DNA of 64,000 bases from Paenibacillus rhizovicinus (GCF_010365285.1 NZ_CP048286.1:1941001-2005000), one strand, 5' to 3'. Numbered from the stretch's first letter, positions 24,222-34,357 are shown. Program-made: numbers and translations. The notes: generated by a model not told the origin, from the letters alone.

Positions 24222-25031
24222 TTAAATGCCAGGAATCGAATTCCGTTTATGCGCGGTCTTGAGATACTGCTTCTCCAGCTTCTCGCGGGACTCGTCGCTG
24301 ATTACCTTGCCTTCGAGGTAGGAACTGTTCTCGTCGTACGTGATGCCGAGCTCGTCCTCGTCGGTCTGGCCATCCCACAGTCCTGCGGTCGGCGCTTTCG
24401 TGACGACGGCGCCCGGAACGCCAAGCGCTGCCGCCACGAGGCGGACTTGACGCTTGTTCAAGGTGCTGAGCGGCGTAATGTCGACCGCTCCGTCGCCCCA
24501 CTTGGTATAGAAACCGGTAATCGCTTCGGAGGCATGATCCGTACCGACAACGAGCAGGTTCAGTTCGAACGCGAGCGCGTATTGCGTGACCATGCGGGTC
24601 CGCGCTTTGACGTTGCCCTTGCCGCCCCGGCTGATATGCTTGGAGATGCCGATCGACTTGAGGCTGTGCTCGACTTCCAGCGCGATTTCATCAACCGCTT
24701 CCTGGATGTTCGTCTCGACGCGGTACTTCAGGTTGAACGCTTCCGCCGTCGCGTAGCTGTCGGCAATATCGGACTGCTCGCCGTAAGGCTGGAACACGCC
24801 CAAGGTCATGTATTCCTTGCCGGTTTCTTCGCTCAGCTCGTCGGTCGCTTGTTTGCACAAACCCGTTGCGACCGCGCTGTCGATACCGCCGCTGATTGCG
24901 ATCAGCAAGCCGGACGTACCGGATTTGCGTACGTATTCTTTCAAGAAATCCACCCGTTTGCGAATCTCCTGCTGCGGATCGATCTCGGGCTTAACGCCAA
25001 GCTCTTGAATGATCTGTTCCTGCAAGCTCAT
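24222..25031 (-). CDS. nadE: ammonia-dependent NAD+ synthetase
   Basis: Last step of NAD synthesis: amidation of deamido-NAD with ammonia and ATP. At 269 residues it has the short, glutaminase-free form. The PP-loop is AISGGIDSAVATGLC. VGTDHASEAITGFYTKWGDGAVDITPL and KAPTAGLWDGQTDEDELGITYD are the hallmark substrate and Mg sites. It lies 14 bases after the bacilliredoxin gene and shares its transcript and terminator. Confidence 0.97.
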   Translation of the reverse strand: MSLQEQIIQELGVKPEIDPQQEIRKRVDFLKEYVRKSGTSGLLIAISGGIDSAVATGLCKQATDELSEETGKEYMTLGVFQPYGEQSDIADSYATAEAFNLKYRVETNIQEAVDEIALEVEHSLKSIGISKHISRGGKGNVKARTRMVTQYALAFELNLLVVGTDHASEAITGFYTKWGDGAVDITPLSTLNKRQVRLVAAALGVPGAVVTKAPTAGLWDGQTDEDELGITYDENSSYLEGKVISDESREKLEKQYLKTAHKRNSIPGI

Positions 25032-25045
25032 GCCATCACCTCTTA

Positions 25046-25477
25046 TTAGCAGTGCCGCTCGAAAGCAGAAGTCAAATCTGCTGCGATGTCGGCGGCCGAA
25101 CGGTTCTCGATTTGGTGGCGCTCGATGAAATGAACGAGTTCTCCGTCTTTGAGCAGCGCGATGGAAGGCGAAGACGGCGGGTATGGAGCGAAATATTCGC
25201 GTGCTTTCGCAGTCGCTTCTTTATCTTGACCTGCGAATACCGTGTACAATTGGTCAGGCAGCTTCTCGCCTTGCAGCGCTTGGGCAACGCCCGGACGGCA
25301 TTGGCCTGCGGCACAGCCGCAAACGGAGTTAATAACGACAAGCGTCGTTCCTTGCGCGTTCGGCAGCTTTTCCTCTACCGCTTCAGGCGTGCGCAGCTCC
25401 TCGATTCCCAGACGTGTCAGGTCGTCGCGCATCGGCTGGACCATATCAAGCATGTATCGTTCGAAAGACATCGACAT
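25046..25477 (-). CDS. bacilliredoxin (BrxA/BrxB family)
   Basis: Thioredoxin-fold protein of 143 residues that removes bacillithiol from mixed disulfides. The atypical active site is SVCGCAAGQCRPGV, the CGC motif of the family. The C-terminal ERHQIENRSAADIAADL is conserved in BrxA/B. Start at 25477 with AAGGAG 9 bases upstream. Its presence implies bacillithiol as the thiol buffer. It forms an operon with nadE. Confidence 0.95.
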   Translation of the reverse strand: MSMSFERYMLDMVQPMRDDLTRLGIEELRTPEAVEEKLPNAQGTTLVVINSVCGCAAGQCRPGVAQALQGEKLPDQLYTVFAGQDKEATAKAREYFAPYPPSSPSIALLKDGELVHFIERHQIENRSAADIAADLTSAFERHC

Positions 25478-25611
25478 ATGTGATCGCTCCTTATGATTTC
25501 ATTTTCTTTCTATTATACGCCGCGACTTATATGAAAGCAAAGAAAAAGCAATCAAGGTGAAACGAGTGTCATGCCGTCCTTATGGCGGCGCAATGAGTTT
25601 CATTCCGGAGA

Positions 25612-25649
25612 AAAATAAAAATGGGTATAAGTTTCCACTCATACCCATT
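25612..25649 (-). terminator. bidirectional terminator
   Basis: AATGGGTAT/ATACCCATT stem (25620-25628 with 25641-25649) with T-rich tails on both strands. On the minus strand it closes the small spore-type genes. Confidence 0.75.
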
Positions 25650-25686
25650 CTTATTTTTCGGGCCTGCGCCCGATTGCTCTGCTGCT

Positions 25687-26079
25687 TCACTGCGAATCGT
25701 CCTCGGATACGCCTTCGTTCATCGCTTCGAACGCCGCATTATGTTCGGGATGCGTGAAGATGCCGCCCTGCGGCCCGATGCCCTGCTCGAAATAATCCCG
25801 GTTCTCGCCGGTCAGAAATCCGACGTCCTTGAACGGATGCACCCATTCGCTGCCCGCCATGATCGCAGGATCGGTCTCCGCCGTCCAGTTGCTGAGCGGC
25901 GAGTTTGGCGATTCGTACATATGATCGCCAATAACGACGCCGCTGCTGTTCACGAATGGCGCTCTCGGACCGCGTCCGCTGCGAAATTGGGGCAGGAAAT
26001 TGATTTCGTACGGATCCAGCTCCGGATCATCGCCGCCGGCGCTAGGCCCTTTCGACTGCTGTTCGTTATCCTCGTTCAT
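25687..26079 (-). CDS. DUF3905-like protein
   Basis: Acidic soluble protein of 130 residues without signal or membrane segment. The conserved block is NWTAETDPAIMAGSEWVHPFKDVGFLTGENRDYFE, which I associate with DUF3905, a family known from spore formers; the function is unknown. It lies 17 bases after a 44-residue hydrophilic protein gene. Confidence 0.75.
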   Translation of the reverse strand: MNEDNEQQSKGPSAGGDDPELDPYEINFLPQFRSGRGPRAPFVNSSGVVIGDHMYESPNSPLSNWTAETDPAIMAGSEWVHPFKDVGFLTGENRDYFEQGIGPQGGIFTHPEHNAAFEAMNEGVSEDDSQ

Positions 26080-26096
26080 TCCCGTTCTCTCCTTCC

Positions 26097-26231
26097 TTAG
26101 ATGGAAGGGCGATTAGGGCCGTCTAATTTCTTATCGTAGCCTTCCGATTCAGGAGCCTTGGAGCCCTGCTTCTTCTTGCTCTCTGCCGCGTCCTGTTCGG
26201 AAGCGCTGCGCGATTGCGAATTGTTTGCCAC
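26097..26231 (-). CDS. 44-residue hydrophilic protein
   Basis: A very small protein starting with GTG at 26231 (AAGGGGGT 7 bases upstream). The sequence is Ser/Lys/Glu rich (ANNSQSRSASEQDAAESKKK) and ends EGYDKKLDGPNRPSI. Hydrophilic composition and its place before the DUF3905 gene suggest a small spore-associated protein. I cannot name a family. Confidence 0.6.
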   Translation of the reverse strand: MANNSQSRSASEQDAAESKKKQGSKAPESEGYDKKLDGPNRPSI

Positions 26232-26324
26232 TGCTGGCACCCCCTTCCAGAGGGTAGTATGCGCGCAGCGATTACCGCTTATCCGTCCGTATGTACCGGT
26301 TATTCACCGCAAATCATTATGTAT

Positions 26325-28031
26325 TCAGTCCCGGCTCCGTGCAGCGGCCGCTTCGTAGGCGTTGCGGTTGCGGTCGAAGCGGACGACGAACGTCGTGCCG
26401 GTACCTTCTTTGGATTCCACCTGGATCACGCCGCCATGACGTTCCATGATGCTGAGGCAGAGCGGAAGACCAAGCCCCGTGCCATGGGACTTCGTTGTGT
26501 AGAACGGCTCGAACAGATGCTCCAGCTTTTCCTTCGGGATGCCGCTTCCGGTATCCGTGACGCGCAGCTCCACGTAATTCTCGAATGTGGCCGTTTCCAA
26601 AGACAGGATGCCATGCTGATCCATCGCTTCCATCCCGTTGCGGGAAAGGTTCAGGATAAGCTGCTTCATCTCTTTCTCGTTCAGCATCAGCATGGGTATG
26701 TAGTCCGCCAGCTTCAGCTCCAGCGACTGGCCGCGCATATTGGCATCGGCCCAGAGCAGCGGCAAGATTTCGTTGATGATATCATGCAGCGAGCGGCTGT
26801 TTTTCTCGATGACCCGGTTCTGTGCCAGCGACAAGAAGTCGTTGATGATGCAGTTCGCCCGGTCCAGCTCTTCGATGACGATCCGGTAATACTCCTTCTG
26901 ATTGTCGGGACTGCGCTCGCCCATCAGCTGCACGAATCCCCGGATAACCGCCAGCGGGTTGCGGATCTCGTGCGTAATGCTCGCTGCCATCTGTCCGACA
27001 AGACTGAGCCTCTCCATGCGTCCGAGCTCGTCGCGCAGCCGGCTCAGCTCCGTCATATCGTGGGCGATCAGCGCCGCGCCGATGATTTCATTATTCGCCA
27101 TATCGCGTACGCAAATGCCGGAGTTGAGATAGATTTTCCCCTGGTCCTGCACGTATTCCGTCGTGACTTTATGACCGTTCAAAGCTTGATGGATCAGACG
27201 CCCCATGACATCCTTCTCGATATGGTCGTACATGATCGTGAACGGCTGTCCGAGCAGCTCGTCGCGCGTCTTGCCGCCTACTTTGTCCTTCAACAGATGG
27301 ATCGCCATCTCGTTAATATGCGTAATGGTGCCCGTTTGGTCGACGAAGATGACGCCGAGCGGCGTTTCTTCTATGAATTGCTGCAGCTTCTGCACCTCGA
27401 TGCGGAACTTGTCCGACACTTTGACCAACCGGTGATGCACTTGCCGAAACCGGATGAAATGCTCCGCGCAGGCAATGCCGATGCTCACGATGACCAAATA
27501 GGACAATTGGTGAGCGATAATCGTTATGTAATCCGATGTCTGCAAATCGGGATGCCGGACATCGTAGAACCGAATGAAAGCGCATAACCGAATCAACAGT
27601 ACAAGCGCCGTCAAACCGAGCGCCACGGTATACTTCGTTCTGGTATTCTTCCGGAAAAAGTCGTGATTGTACAGCGAGATAATAGGAATGACGAACAGCA
27701 GCGTCCCCGCCATCTCGATCCATCCCCAGCTGCCGTCCATCATGAGCCATTGGGCCATCGCGTAGATGACCGCAAGCCCCATGGTTACCACCGGACCGCC
27801 GTATAAAGAACCGATAATCAGCTGCGCGTACAAGTAGCCCAGGTCAAACCCTTGTACATCGATGCAAACCGCAAGGCCTAACATCACGCAAGCGCCGCAA
27901 GTCGTTATGAGGAAGTAAGGAACTCTCTTGAGGGGTTTCGAGTAGTCGTACCAGAATTGAAAGATAAAGACTGGGAATAAAGCTAGAAGAAATTGCAGGA
28001 GAATAAGCTTCCACACAAAAATGAGTCCCAC
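26325..28031 (-). CDS. KinB-like membrane histidine kinase
   Basis: Sensor kinase of 568 residues. Five to six N-terminal membrane helices form a 5TMR-LYT-like sensor (residues 1-200); then a PAS domain (TPLGVIFVDQTGTITHINEMAI), HisKA with the phospho-His in ASITHEIRNPLAVIRGFVQLMGE, and HATPase_c (NLSRNGMEAM, DTGSGIPKEKLEHLFEPFYTTKSHGTGLGL). This architecture is that of KinB-type sporulation kinases feeding the phosphorelay. There is no response regulator next to it, which fits that role. Confidence 0.92.
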   Translation of the reverse strand: MGLIFVWKLILLQFLLALFPVFIFQFWYDYSKPLKRVPYFLITTCGACVMLGLAVCIDVQGFDLGYLYAQLIIGSLYGGPVVTMGLAVIYAMAQWLMMDGSWGWIEMAGTLLFVIPIISLYNHDFFRKNTRTKYTVALGLTALVLLIRLCAFIRFYDVRHPDLQTSDYITIIAHQLSYLVIVSIGIACAEHFIRFRQVHHRLVKVSDKFRIEVQKLQQFIEETPLGVIFVDQTGTITHINEMAIHLLKDKVGGKTRDELLGQPFTIMYDHIEKDVMGRLIHQALNGHKVTTEYVQDQGKIYLNSGICVRDMANNEIIGAALIAHDMTELSRLRDELGRMERLSLVGQMAASITHEIRNPLAVIRGFVQLMGERSPDNQKEYYRIVIEELDRANCIINDFLSLAQNRVIEKNSRSLHDIINEILPLLWADANMRGQSLELKLADYIPMLMLNEKEMKQLILNLSRNGMEAMDQHGILSLETATFENYVELRVTDTGSGIPKEKLEHLFEPFYTTKSHGTGLGLPLCLSIMERHGGVIQVESKEGTGTTFVVRFDRNRNAYEAAAARSRD

Positions 28032-28266
28032 CCTTCAGAAGAAACCCAGTTAATGTATATCGGTATCAAGTACTTAATCCGATTAAATCATAGGTCTACT
28101 CTTTTTACAATGTAATTCCTGTCAAATTGATCCACACTCGCTTCAGGTAGATATTTCCAAATACCGGCATCGAAAAGCCGATGCGCGAGTAGACGCCTAT
28201 GAATCTGGATAGTATGATAGTAACGGCATTATTCAGGCTAACAGATTGATAATCGAGGGGTACATC

Positions 28267-29532
28267 GTGATCTATGACGTCATTATAATAGGAGGCGGTT
28301 CCGCGGGTCTCATGGCCGGAATCGCAGCCAGCAAGAACGGAGCGAGAACGCTCCTGCTGGACAAAGGCGACAAATTAGGGCGCAAGCTGGGCATTTCCGG
28401 CGGCGGCCGCTGCAACGTGACGAACAACAAGGACATGGACGAGCTGATCAAGCATATCCCGGGTAACGGACGGTTCCTCTACAGCGCGTTAACGAGCTTC
28501 GGCAACAAGGATATCATCGCTTTCTTCGAAGGACTCGGCATCGCCTTGAAAGAAGAGGACAACGGGCGGATGTTTCCGGTCACCGACAACGCCAAGACGG
28601 TCGTGAACGCACTCGTTCACCAGGTCCGGAAGCAAGGCGTGGATATCCGGGTCAACGCCCCGGTCAGCCATATCGATTTCGACCACGCCAGCGAACGGGT
28701 TCGCGCGGTGACGCTGAAATCCGGCGAGACGATCGCCTGTAGAAGTGTCGTCGTTGCCACCGGCGGCAAGTCCGTTCCTCATACGGGTTCGACCGGGGAT
28801 GGCTATCCATGGGCGGAGCGAGCCGGCCATTCCATTACGGAGCTGTTCCCGACGGAAGTGCCGATTACGTCGGGCGAGCCTTTCATCCAGAGCAAGGAGC
28901 TGCAGGGGCTGTCGCTCCGCGATGTCAGCTTGTCCGTCTGGAACGCCAAAGGAAAACGCGTAACGGAGCATCGCGGCGACATGATCTTCACTCACTTCGG
29001 CGTATCCGGCCCCATCGCGCTCCGGTGCAGCCAGTTCGTCGTCAAAGAATTGAAGAAAGGCGACGCCCGCAACGCCCTGCTTACGATCGATCTGCTGCCG
29101 GATCAAACGGCTGACGAAGTTTATGCGGAGACGCTGCGGCTTGCTCAGACTGAATCGAAGAAAGCGGTCAAGAATACGCTCAAGAGTTATTTGCCGGAGC
29201 GCATGATACCTTTATTATTGAAGGAAGCCGGATTGGACGAGCAGCTGACGTACGATAATATCCCGAAGCAAGCCTGGCTTGCTTTCGCGAAGCTGATCAA
29301 GTCGTTTCCACTGCGGGCTTACGGGACGCTGAAGCTGGAGGACGCTTTCGTAACCGGAGGCGGCGTGAATCTGAAGGAAATCGATCCGAAGACGATGCAA
29401 TCGAAGCTGATGGGCGGCTTGTATTTCTGCGGCGAAGTGCTGGACATTCACGGGTACACCGGGGGTTATAACATTACGGCGGCATTCTCGACCGGCTATT
29501 CGGCCGGCAGCCATGCGGCGCTTAAGGAATGA
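28267..29532 (+). CDS. HI0933-family FAD-dependent oxidoreductase
   Basis: Flavoprotein of 421 residues of the BaiN/HI0933 type. The GTG at 28267 has GAGGGG 7 bases upstream. The FAD-binding start is YDVIIIGGGSAGLMAGIAASKNG; GISGGGRCNVTNN and the C-terminal GGLYFCGEVLDIHGYTGGYNITAAFSTG are the family signature. The physiological substrate of most members is unknown. It is transcribed alone, with a clear terminator. Confidence 0.93.
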   Translation: MIYDVIIIGGGSAGLMAGIAASKNGARTLLLDKGDKLGRKLGISGGGRCNVTNNKDMDELIKHIPGNGRFLYSALTSFGNKDIIAFFEGLGIALKEEDNGRMFPVTDNAKTVVNALVHQVRKQGVDIRVNAPVSHIDFDHASERVRAVTLKSGETIACRSVVVATGGKSVPHTGSTGDGYPWAERAGHSITELFPTEVPITSGEPFIQSKELQGLSLRDVSLSVWNAKGKRVTEHRGDMIFTHFGVSGPIALRCSQFVVKELKKGDARNALLTIDLLPDQTADEVYAETLRLAQTESKKAVKNTLKSYLPERMIPLLLKEAGLDEQLTYDNIPKQAWLAFAKLIKSFPLRAYGTLKLEDAFVTGGGVNLKEIDPKTMQSKLMGGLYFCGEVLDIHGYTGGYNITAAFSTGYSAGSHAALKE

Positions 29533-29540
29533 ACATAATG

Positions 29541-29580
29541 AGAAGGCTGACCATGCGGAGCACCGCCGGTCAGCCTTCTT
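29541..29580 (+). terminator. terminator after the flavoprotein gene
   Basis: A perfect 12-bp stem AGAAGGCTGACC/GGTCAGCCTTCT with a T-rich tail, 8 bases after the stop. A (TTGCGC)n run follows. Confidence 0.85.
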
Positions 29581-29602
29581 TGCTTGCGCTTGCGCTTGCG
29601 CT

Positions 29603-30004
29603 TCAGCTATGCACGTCGCCGGAGAAGTAGCCGTACGATCCATCGTCCGGCATGAACTCGTTCTCCCCCGGGGCATCGTCGTCGTAATTAACGAGACCCT
29701 CCGCCGTTTCTTCCTGCGAAATCCAGTCCTCGTTCACGACATGTGCGGGAATCGTAATATTTTCCATGCGGTACGCTTCGTTCGTCAGCTCGATATCCGG
29801 AATGGAGGATTCCACGGCCAGCTGGCCGCCGTGCGACTGCGCGATCTCCAATGCCGACGTGAGGTCATCGCCGCGCATATGGATATGAACGTCGTTCCCT
29901 TGCTGAATCACGGGATCGTAGCCGAGCTCTTCGAACGTTCCGCTTGCGAGCGACGCAGTGCGGGAATCAGCGAATTGAAACAACAGTGCAGTATCGTTTT
30001 GCAT
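29603..30004 (-). CDS. acidic protein of unknown function
   Basis: A 133-residue soluble acidic protein; start at 30004 with AAAGGGTG 8 bases upstream. An N-terminal half (LLFQFADSRTASLASGTFEELGYDP, DVHIHMRGDDLTSALEIAQSHGGQL) looks like a small ferredoxin-like alpha/beta domain. The C-terminal tail is Asp/Glu/Gly rich and probably disordered. I do not recognise a function. Confidence 0.7.
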   Translation of the reverse strand: MQNDTALLFQFADSRTASLASGTFEELGYDPVIQQGNDVHIHMRGDDLTSALEIAQSHGGQLAVESSIPDIELTNEAYRMENITIPAHVVNEDWISQEETAEGLVNYDDDAPGENEFMPDDGSYGYFSGDVHS

Positions 30005-30181
30005 TGCGGGCACACCCTTTTCCGCTAAAATGTTCCATGCCCGATTATCCTGCCCGAATCTCCAGTCCATCATACCGCAGCCAAAAAAAGGTAAAATTTT
30101 ACGGATCTGACCCCCTTAAACTCTAGCTGAATAAATCCAATATGATATAATAGGGCAACAACTCATGCTGAGGTGCTGCTG

Positions 30182-31144
30182 ATGATGGTGGATCTATTCG
30201 CTCAATCTCCGGATGCTGTAATCATCGTTCGATCCGATCAAAACAGTCGTTGCATCTATGCGTGCAATTCCGCCTTCCGTGCGATGTGCGGCTATACCGA
30301 CGAACAATTGGTCGGACTCGACCTTCGCTCGCTGCCGTTATACGGCGCGAACCCCTTATGGCCGATCATCGATCGGCTGTGCGCTTCCATTACGTCGGTT
30401 AATCAGGAAGCCCATGCGGAGACGTATTTTTCATTGCCTCGTTTGGATCCGTTATTCGGCGAGTTATACGCCAAGCGGATGCCCGATTCGGATCAGGCGC
30501 TCGTCATGGTGACGATTCGCGACCGGTCGGAGCATAAATGGATCGAGGACCAGGCGTATGAACGCAGCATTATCGTTTCCATGCTGTTGACGAAGGCCGG
30601 AACCGTCGTTTCCATGCGCAGCTACCGCGGCCCGATCCAGTACGACCGATTAGAGCTGTCGCGTACGAACAGCGATCAATTCGTCGACGAGCAGGACCGC
30701 GCCCGCGTCCGGGACAGACTTCGGGACTTGCAATTCAGCAAGGAAACCGGCGAGTTCAAATTCATTCTGCAGCTGTTCCAAGACCGGTTTCATGTCCATT
30801 CCATCGTCAAGCCGTTCTTCAACGGAGACGGCTCATTCCGATGTTACGCCATCATCGTGCTCGCAATGGATGCCGTAGGCGCGCCCGATTCGGAGACGGC
30901 GAATTGGCAGATTAACGTTCCTTACGGTTCCGACGATCCTTCCGAATCGGCTTATAAGCTGCGTCTGCTCATGCTGGAGAAACGAATGTCCGTCACTCGG
31001 CTTGCCGAGCGTACGAAGATTTCACTGACGACGATCTCCAACATCCGCAATGGCAAAATCAAAAAACCGCATCGGCTGACCGCGCAATTGATCGCCGATC
31101 AGCTTGGCGTTTCGCCGCTCGATATTTGGGGGCCTTATAATTAA
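30182..31144 (+). CDS. PAS-domain regulator with XRE helix-turn-helix
   Basis: Single-chain sensor and DNA-binding protein of 320 residues. The start at 30182 has AGGTG 6 bases upstream. A PAS domain (SPDAVIIVRSDQNSRCIYACNSAF) is followed by a second PAS-like region and a C-terminal XRE-type HTH (MSVTRLAERTKISLTTISNIRNGKIKKPHRLTAQLIADQLG). There is no kinase or receiver domain, so it should read its signal and bind DNA itself. Its target is unknown. Confidence 0.88.
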   Translation: MMVDLFAQSPDAVIIVRSDQNSRCIYACNSAFRAMCGYTDEQLVGLDLRSLPLYGANPLWPIIDRLCASITSVNQEAHAETYFSLPRLDPLFGELYAKRMPDSDQALVMVTIRDRSEHKWIEDQAYERSIIVSMLLTKAGTVVSMRSYRGPIQYDRLELSRTNSDQFVDEQDRARVRDRLRDLQFSKETGEFKFILQLFQDRFHVHSIVKPFFNGDGSFRCYAIIVLAMDAVGAPDSETANWQINVPYGSDDPSESAYKLRLLMLEKRMSVTRLAERTKISLTTISNIRNGKIKKPHRLTAQLIADQLGVSPLDIWGPYN

Positions 31145-31209
31145 GCCATTCGACCGTCGCTTCGTTTTAATCTTGGCTGCATATTAATAATACTTATACA
31201 TACTTATGA

Positions 31210-31248
31210 CCTCCACTTCCGCCGCAGCTGCGCGGATATGGAGGTTTT
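31210..31248 (+). terminator. terminator after the PAS-XRE gene
   Basis: CCTCCACTTCCGC pairs with GCGGATATGGAGG (11 of 13 positions), followed by TTTTTT. Confidence 0.75.
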
Positions 31249-31261
31249 TTGTGCGCAGCAC

Positions 31262-31294
31262 AAAAAACCGTCCCCCCGGCAAGCGGAGGGACGG
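31262..31294 (-). terminator. terminator of the xylAB operon
   Basis: CCGTCC/GGACGG stem extended by CCC/GGG pairs, with six T on the minus strand. It lies about 100 bases past the xylB stop. The 31145-31397 gap otherwise holds no gene. Confidence 0.7.
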
Positions 31295-31397
31295 TGCAAT
31301 AGCCAGTACGGCGTCCATGCGCCGAATGATGCCCAATTACTGCTTAATACAACTTACTACTTAACACTTGCTACTAACAATTACAACTTACAACTCT

Positions 31398-32897
31398 CTA
31401 CTTACGGTAAGCTTGAAGACCTTCGTTTAATGCCCGCGTCGCCGCGTACACGTCTTGATAGATGCGGAACAGGCCGCTGTAAGCGTCCACCGCCGCCGGG
31501 TTCGGCTTATACACGGAAGCGCGTTTCACGAACAGCTCCGCGCATGCTTCCAAGCTGTCGAACCAGCCGCAGCCGTAAGCCGCAAGCATCGCCGCGCCAA
31601 GGCCCGGCCCCTGCTCGTTCTCCAAGGAAACGACATTCGCATCGAAGATATCCGCCTGCATCTGCAGCCAGACCGGATTGGATGCGCCGCCCCCGATGGA
31701 AATGATCGTATCGACCGTCTTGCCGGCTTCGCGGAACATCGCCACCGACTCGTTCAGCGAGAACGTAATGCCCTCCATAACCGCGCGGGCAAAATGCTTC
31801 CGTTCATGCGAGCCGTCGATGCCGATGAAGCTGCCGCGAATGACGGAATCCGCATGCGGCGTCCGTTCGCCGACGATGTACGGCGTGAACAGCAGCCCTT
31901 TCGCGCCTGGCTGAACGTCGCCGACGCCTTCCAGCAGCTCGTCGAACGATTCGCCTTTGGCAAAGGTCTGCTTGAACCAGCTAAGGCTGTAGCCTGCGGC
32001 AAGCGTAACGCCCATGGCATAGAACGCGTTCTCTTTGCCGTGGTTGAAGAAATGCACTTTGCCGCGGAAATCGTTCGCGCTCGTTTCTTCATACGAGAGA
32101 ATAACGCCGGACGTGCCGATGCTGCACATCGTCAGTCCTTCCTGCAGAATGCCCGATCCGATCGCGCCGCAAGCATTGTCCGCGCCGCCCGCGAATACTT
32201 TCGTATTGGCGTTCAGACCGGCAGCAGCCGCGCGTTCCGGAAGGAGCGTGCCCGTCAGCTCGTGGGATTCCACGAGCGGCGGGGCGAAGGATGCCGGCAG
32301 CGATACCGCCTCCAGCACCTCGCTGCTCCACCGTTTGTTCGCCACGTCCAGCAGCAGCGTGCCGGCCGCATCGGAGTAATCCATATGCAGCCCGCCCGTC
32401 AGCCGGTAACGGAGGTAATCTTTGGGCAGCAAGAAGGAGACCGCCTTCGCGAAGACTTCGGGCTCGTGCTTGCGCACCCAGAGGATCTTCGGCAGCGTGA
32501 AGCCTTCCAAAGCCGGATTGCGCGTAATCGTTAGCAGCAGCTCTTGGCCGAGCAGCGCTTCGATCTCGCGGCATTCCGCGGTCGTCCGCGTATCGTTCCA
32601 TAGAATCGCGTTGCGAACGGGATTGCCTTCCGCGTCCAGCAGCACGAGACCGTGCATTTGACCCGAGAAGCTGATGCCTTCGATCGCGTCCGCGGAAATG
32701 CCGGCATTCGCCGTCAATTCGCGGATCGCTTCGATCGTGCCGTCCACCCAATCGTCCGGACGCTGTTCGCTCCAGCCGGAATGCTCGTGAAACAGCGGAT
32801 AATCGCGCGATGCTTCGGCAGCGACCGTGCCGCTTCTATCCAGAAGCAGCACTTTCACCGCGCTTGTGCCTAAGTCGACGCCGATGACGTATGACAT
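31398..32897 (-). CDS. xylB: xylulokinase
   Basis: FGGY-family sugar kinase of 499 residues phosphorylating D-xylulose to xylulose 5-phosphate. N-terminal ATPase fold: YVIGVDLGTSAVKVLLLDRSG; substrate region GISFSGQMHGLVLLD with the diagnostic QMHG and catalytic Asp in ILWNDTRT; C-terminal GGGASNPVWLQMQADIF and QGPGLGAAMLAAYGCG. It lies 14 bases downstream of xylA in the same operon and feeds the pentose phosphate pathway. Confidence 0.97.
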   Translation of the reverse strand: MSYVIGVDLGTSAVKVLLLDRSGTVAAEASRDYPLFHEHSGWSEQRPDDWVDGTIEAIRELTANAGISADAIEGISFSGQMHGLVLLDAEGNPVRNAILWNDTRTTAECREIEALLGQELLLTITRNPALEGFTLPKILWVRKHEPEVFAKAVSFLLPKDYLRYRLTGGLHMDYSDAAGTLLLDVANKRWSSEVLEAVSLPASFAPPLVESHELTGTLLPERAAAAGLNANTKVFAGGADNACGAIGSGILQEGLTMCSIGTSGVILSYEETSANDFRGKVHFFNHGKENAFYAMGVTLAAGYSLSWFKQTFAKGESFDELLEGVGDVQPGAKGLLFTPYIVGERTPHADSVIRGSFIGIDGSHERKHFARAVMEGITFSLNESVAMFREAGKTVDTIISIGGGASNPVWLQMQADIFDANVVSLENEQGPGLGAAMLAAYGCGWFDSLEACAELFVKRASVYKPNPAAVDAYSGLFRIYQDVYAATRALNEGLQAYRK

Positions 32898-32911
32898 GAA
32901 TCAAAGGCCTC

Positions 32912-34225
32912 CTATACGCTGAAAATAATTTCGTTCAGCTGCAATTTGATACGTTCCAGACGTCCGGACTCGTTCGTGATCGCGTTGTTTTGCAGCGCGT
33001 ATTGCTCCAGCGATGCCAGCGTTGCGCGGCCGGCAACGATCTCGGCGCCGATGCCTTCTTTGAAGCTGCGGTAGCGGTTGTTTACGAAGCCGTCGATCAC
33101 GTTCTCTTCGATCAGTTTCGCAGCGGCTTTCAAGCCCCATGCGTACGTATCCATACCGGCGATGTGCGCCAGGAACAAATCTTGGTCCTCGAAGGACGCG
33201 CGGCGTACTTTGGCGTCGAAGTTGATGCCGCCCTTGCCGATACCGCCGGCTTTAAGCACTTCGAACATCGTAAGCGTCGTCGATACGATATCCGTAGGGA
33301 ATTCGTCCGTATCCCAGCCGAGCAGCAGGTCGCCTTGGTTTGCATCGAGCGAGCCAAGCATGCCATTGATGGCAGCTACGCGGATTTCGTGTTCGAACGT
33401 ATGGCCTGCCAGCGTTGCATGGTTGGCTTCCAGGTTCAACTTGAAGTAGTCTTTCAGATCATATTTCTGCAGGAACGAGATCGTCGTTGCCGCGTCGAAA
33501 TCGTATTGGTGTTTCGTTGGCTCTTTCGGCTTAGGCTCGATCAGGAATTGCGCGCCGAAACCGATTTCTTTGGAATACGCTACAGCCATGTGGAACAGGC
33601 GGGCCAGGTTGTCTAGTTCAAGCGCCATGTCCGTGTTAAGCAGCGTATCGTAGCCTTCGCGGCCGCCCCAGAACACGTAGTTCTCGGCACCAAGGCGTTT
33701 GCCCACTTCAAGGCTTTTCTTCAATTGTGCGCCGGCATATGCAAATACGTCAGCGTTGGACGTCGTTCCAGCGCCATGTACGAAGCGCGGGTTGGTGAAC
33801 ATGTTAGCCGTGTTCCACAGCAGCTTCGCGCCGGTGTCTTTCATGCCTTGCTCAAGCAAATCGGCGATCACGTCGAGGTTCTTGTTCGTTTCGGCAAGCG
33901 TGCTGCCTTCAGGCGCAACGTCGCGGTCATGGAAGCAATAGTAAGGGACGCCGAGTTTGCTCAGGAATTCGAAATTCGCTTCAACGCGCATTTTCGCTTG
34001 ATCCATTTCGTTCGCGCTGTCCCAGCCGCGGACTGCCGTACCTACGCCGAACGGATCGGAGCCGGTACCCGTGAATGTATGCCAGTAAGCAACCGCGAAA
34101 CGCAGGTGCTCTTCCATCGTTTTGCCAAGCACGACTTCTTGCGGGTTATAGTGTTTGAATGCGAGCGGATTGTCGGAGCCTTTGCCTTCGAATGCGATTT
34201 TGCCGATGTTTTTGAAGTAAGTCAT
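32912..34225 (-). CDS. xylA: xylose isomerase
   Basis: Converts D-xylose to D-xylulose; 437 residues, the class II length. Active-site His and Asp are in [13 protein letters not shown], metal ligands in [37 protein letters not shown] and [30 protein letters not shown]-like residues read [15 protein letters not shown]. It is the first gene of xylAB, behind a palindromic XylR operator and a cre-like site. Confidence 0.97.
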   Translation of the reverse strand: MTYFKNIGKIAFEGKGSDNPLAFKHYNPQEVVLGKTMEEHLRFAVAYWHTFTGTGSDPFGVGTAVRGWDSANEMDQAKMRVEANFEFLSKLGVPYYCFHDRDVAPEGSTLAETNKNLDVIADLLEQGMKDTGAKLLWNTANMFTNPRFVHGAGTTSNADVFAYAGAQLKKSLEVGKRLGAENYVFWGGREGYDTLLNTDMALELDNLARLFHMAVAYSKEIGFGAQFLIEPKPKEPTKHQYDFDAATTISFLQKYDLKDYFKLNLEANHATLAGHTFEHEIRVAAINGMLGSLDANQGDLLLGWDTDEFPTDIVSTTLTMFEVLKAGGIGKGGINFDAKVRRASFEDQDLFLAHIAGMDTYAWGLKAAAKLIEENVIDGFVNNRYRSFKEGIGAEIVAGRATLASLEQYALQNNAITNESGRLERIKLQLNEIIFSV

Positions 34226-34319
34226 GAAATAATATCCCTCCAGAAAGGTTTTGGCCGCGAGCTTGAAACGCGTGCCCGGCGATGCGGGCCGTTTGTCCCC
34301 GGCAGGTTCGGCTGATTTA

Positions 34320-34333
34320 TGAAAACGTTCTTA
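34320..34333. promoter_or_regulatory. cre-like site upstream of xylA
   Basis: TGAAAACGTTCTTA fits the cre consensus at all but one defined position. It lies 95 bases before the xylA start, downstream of the likely promoter. Confidence 0.45.
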
Positions 34334-34357
34334 TGGCTCTATATTAGCATCGCCGGA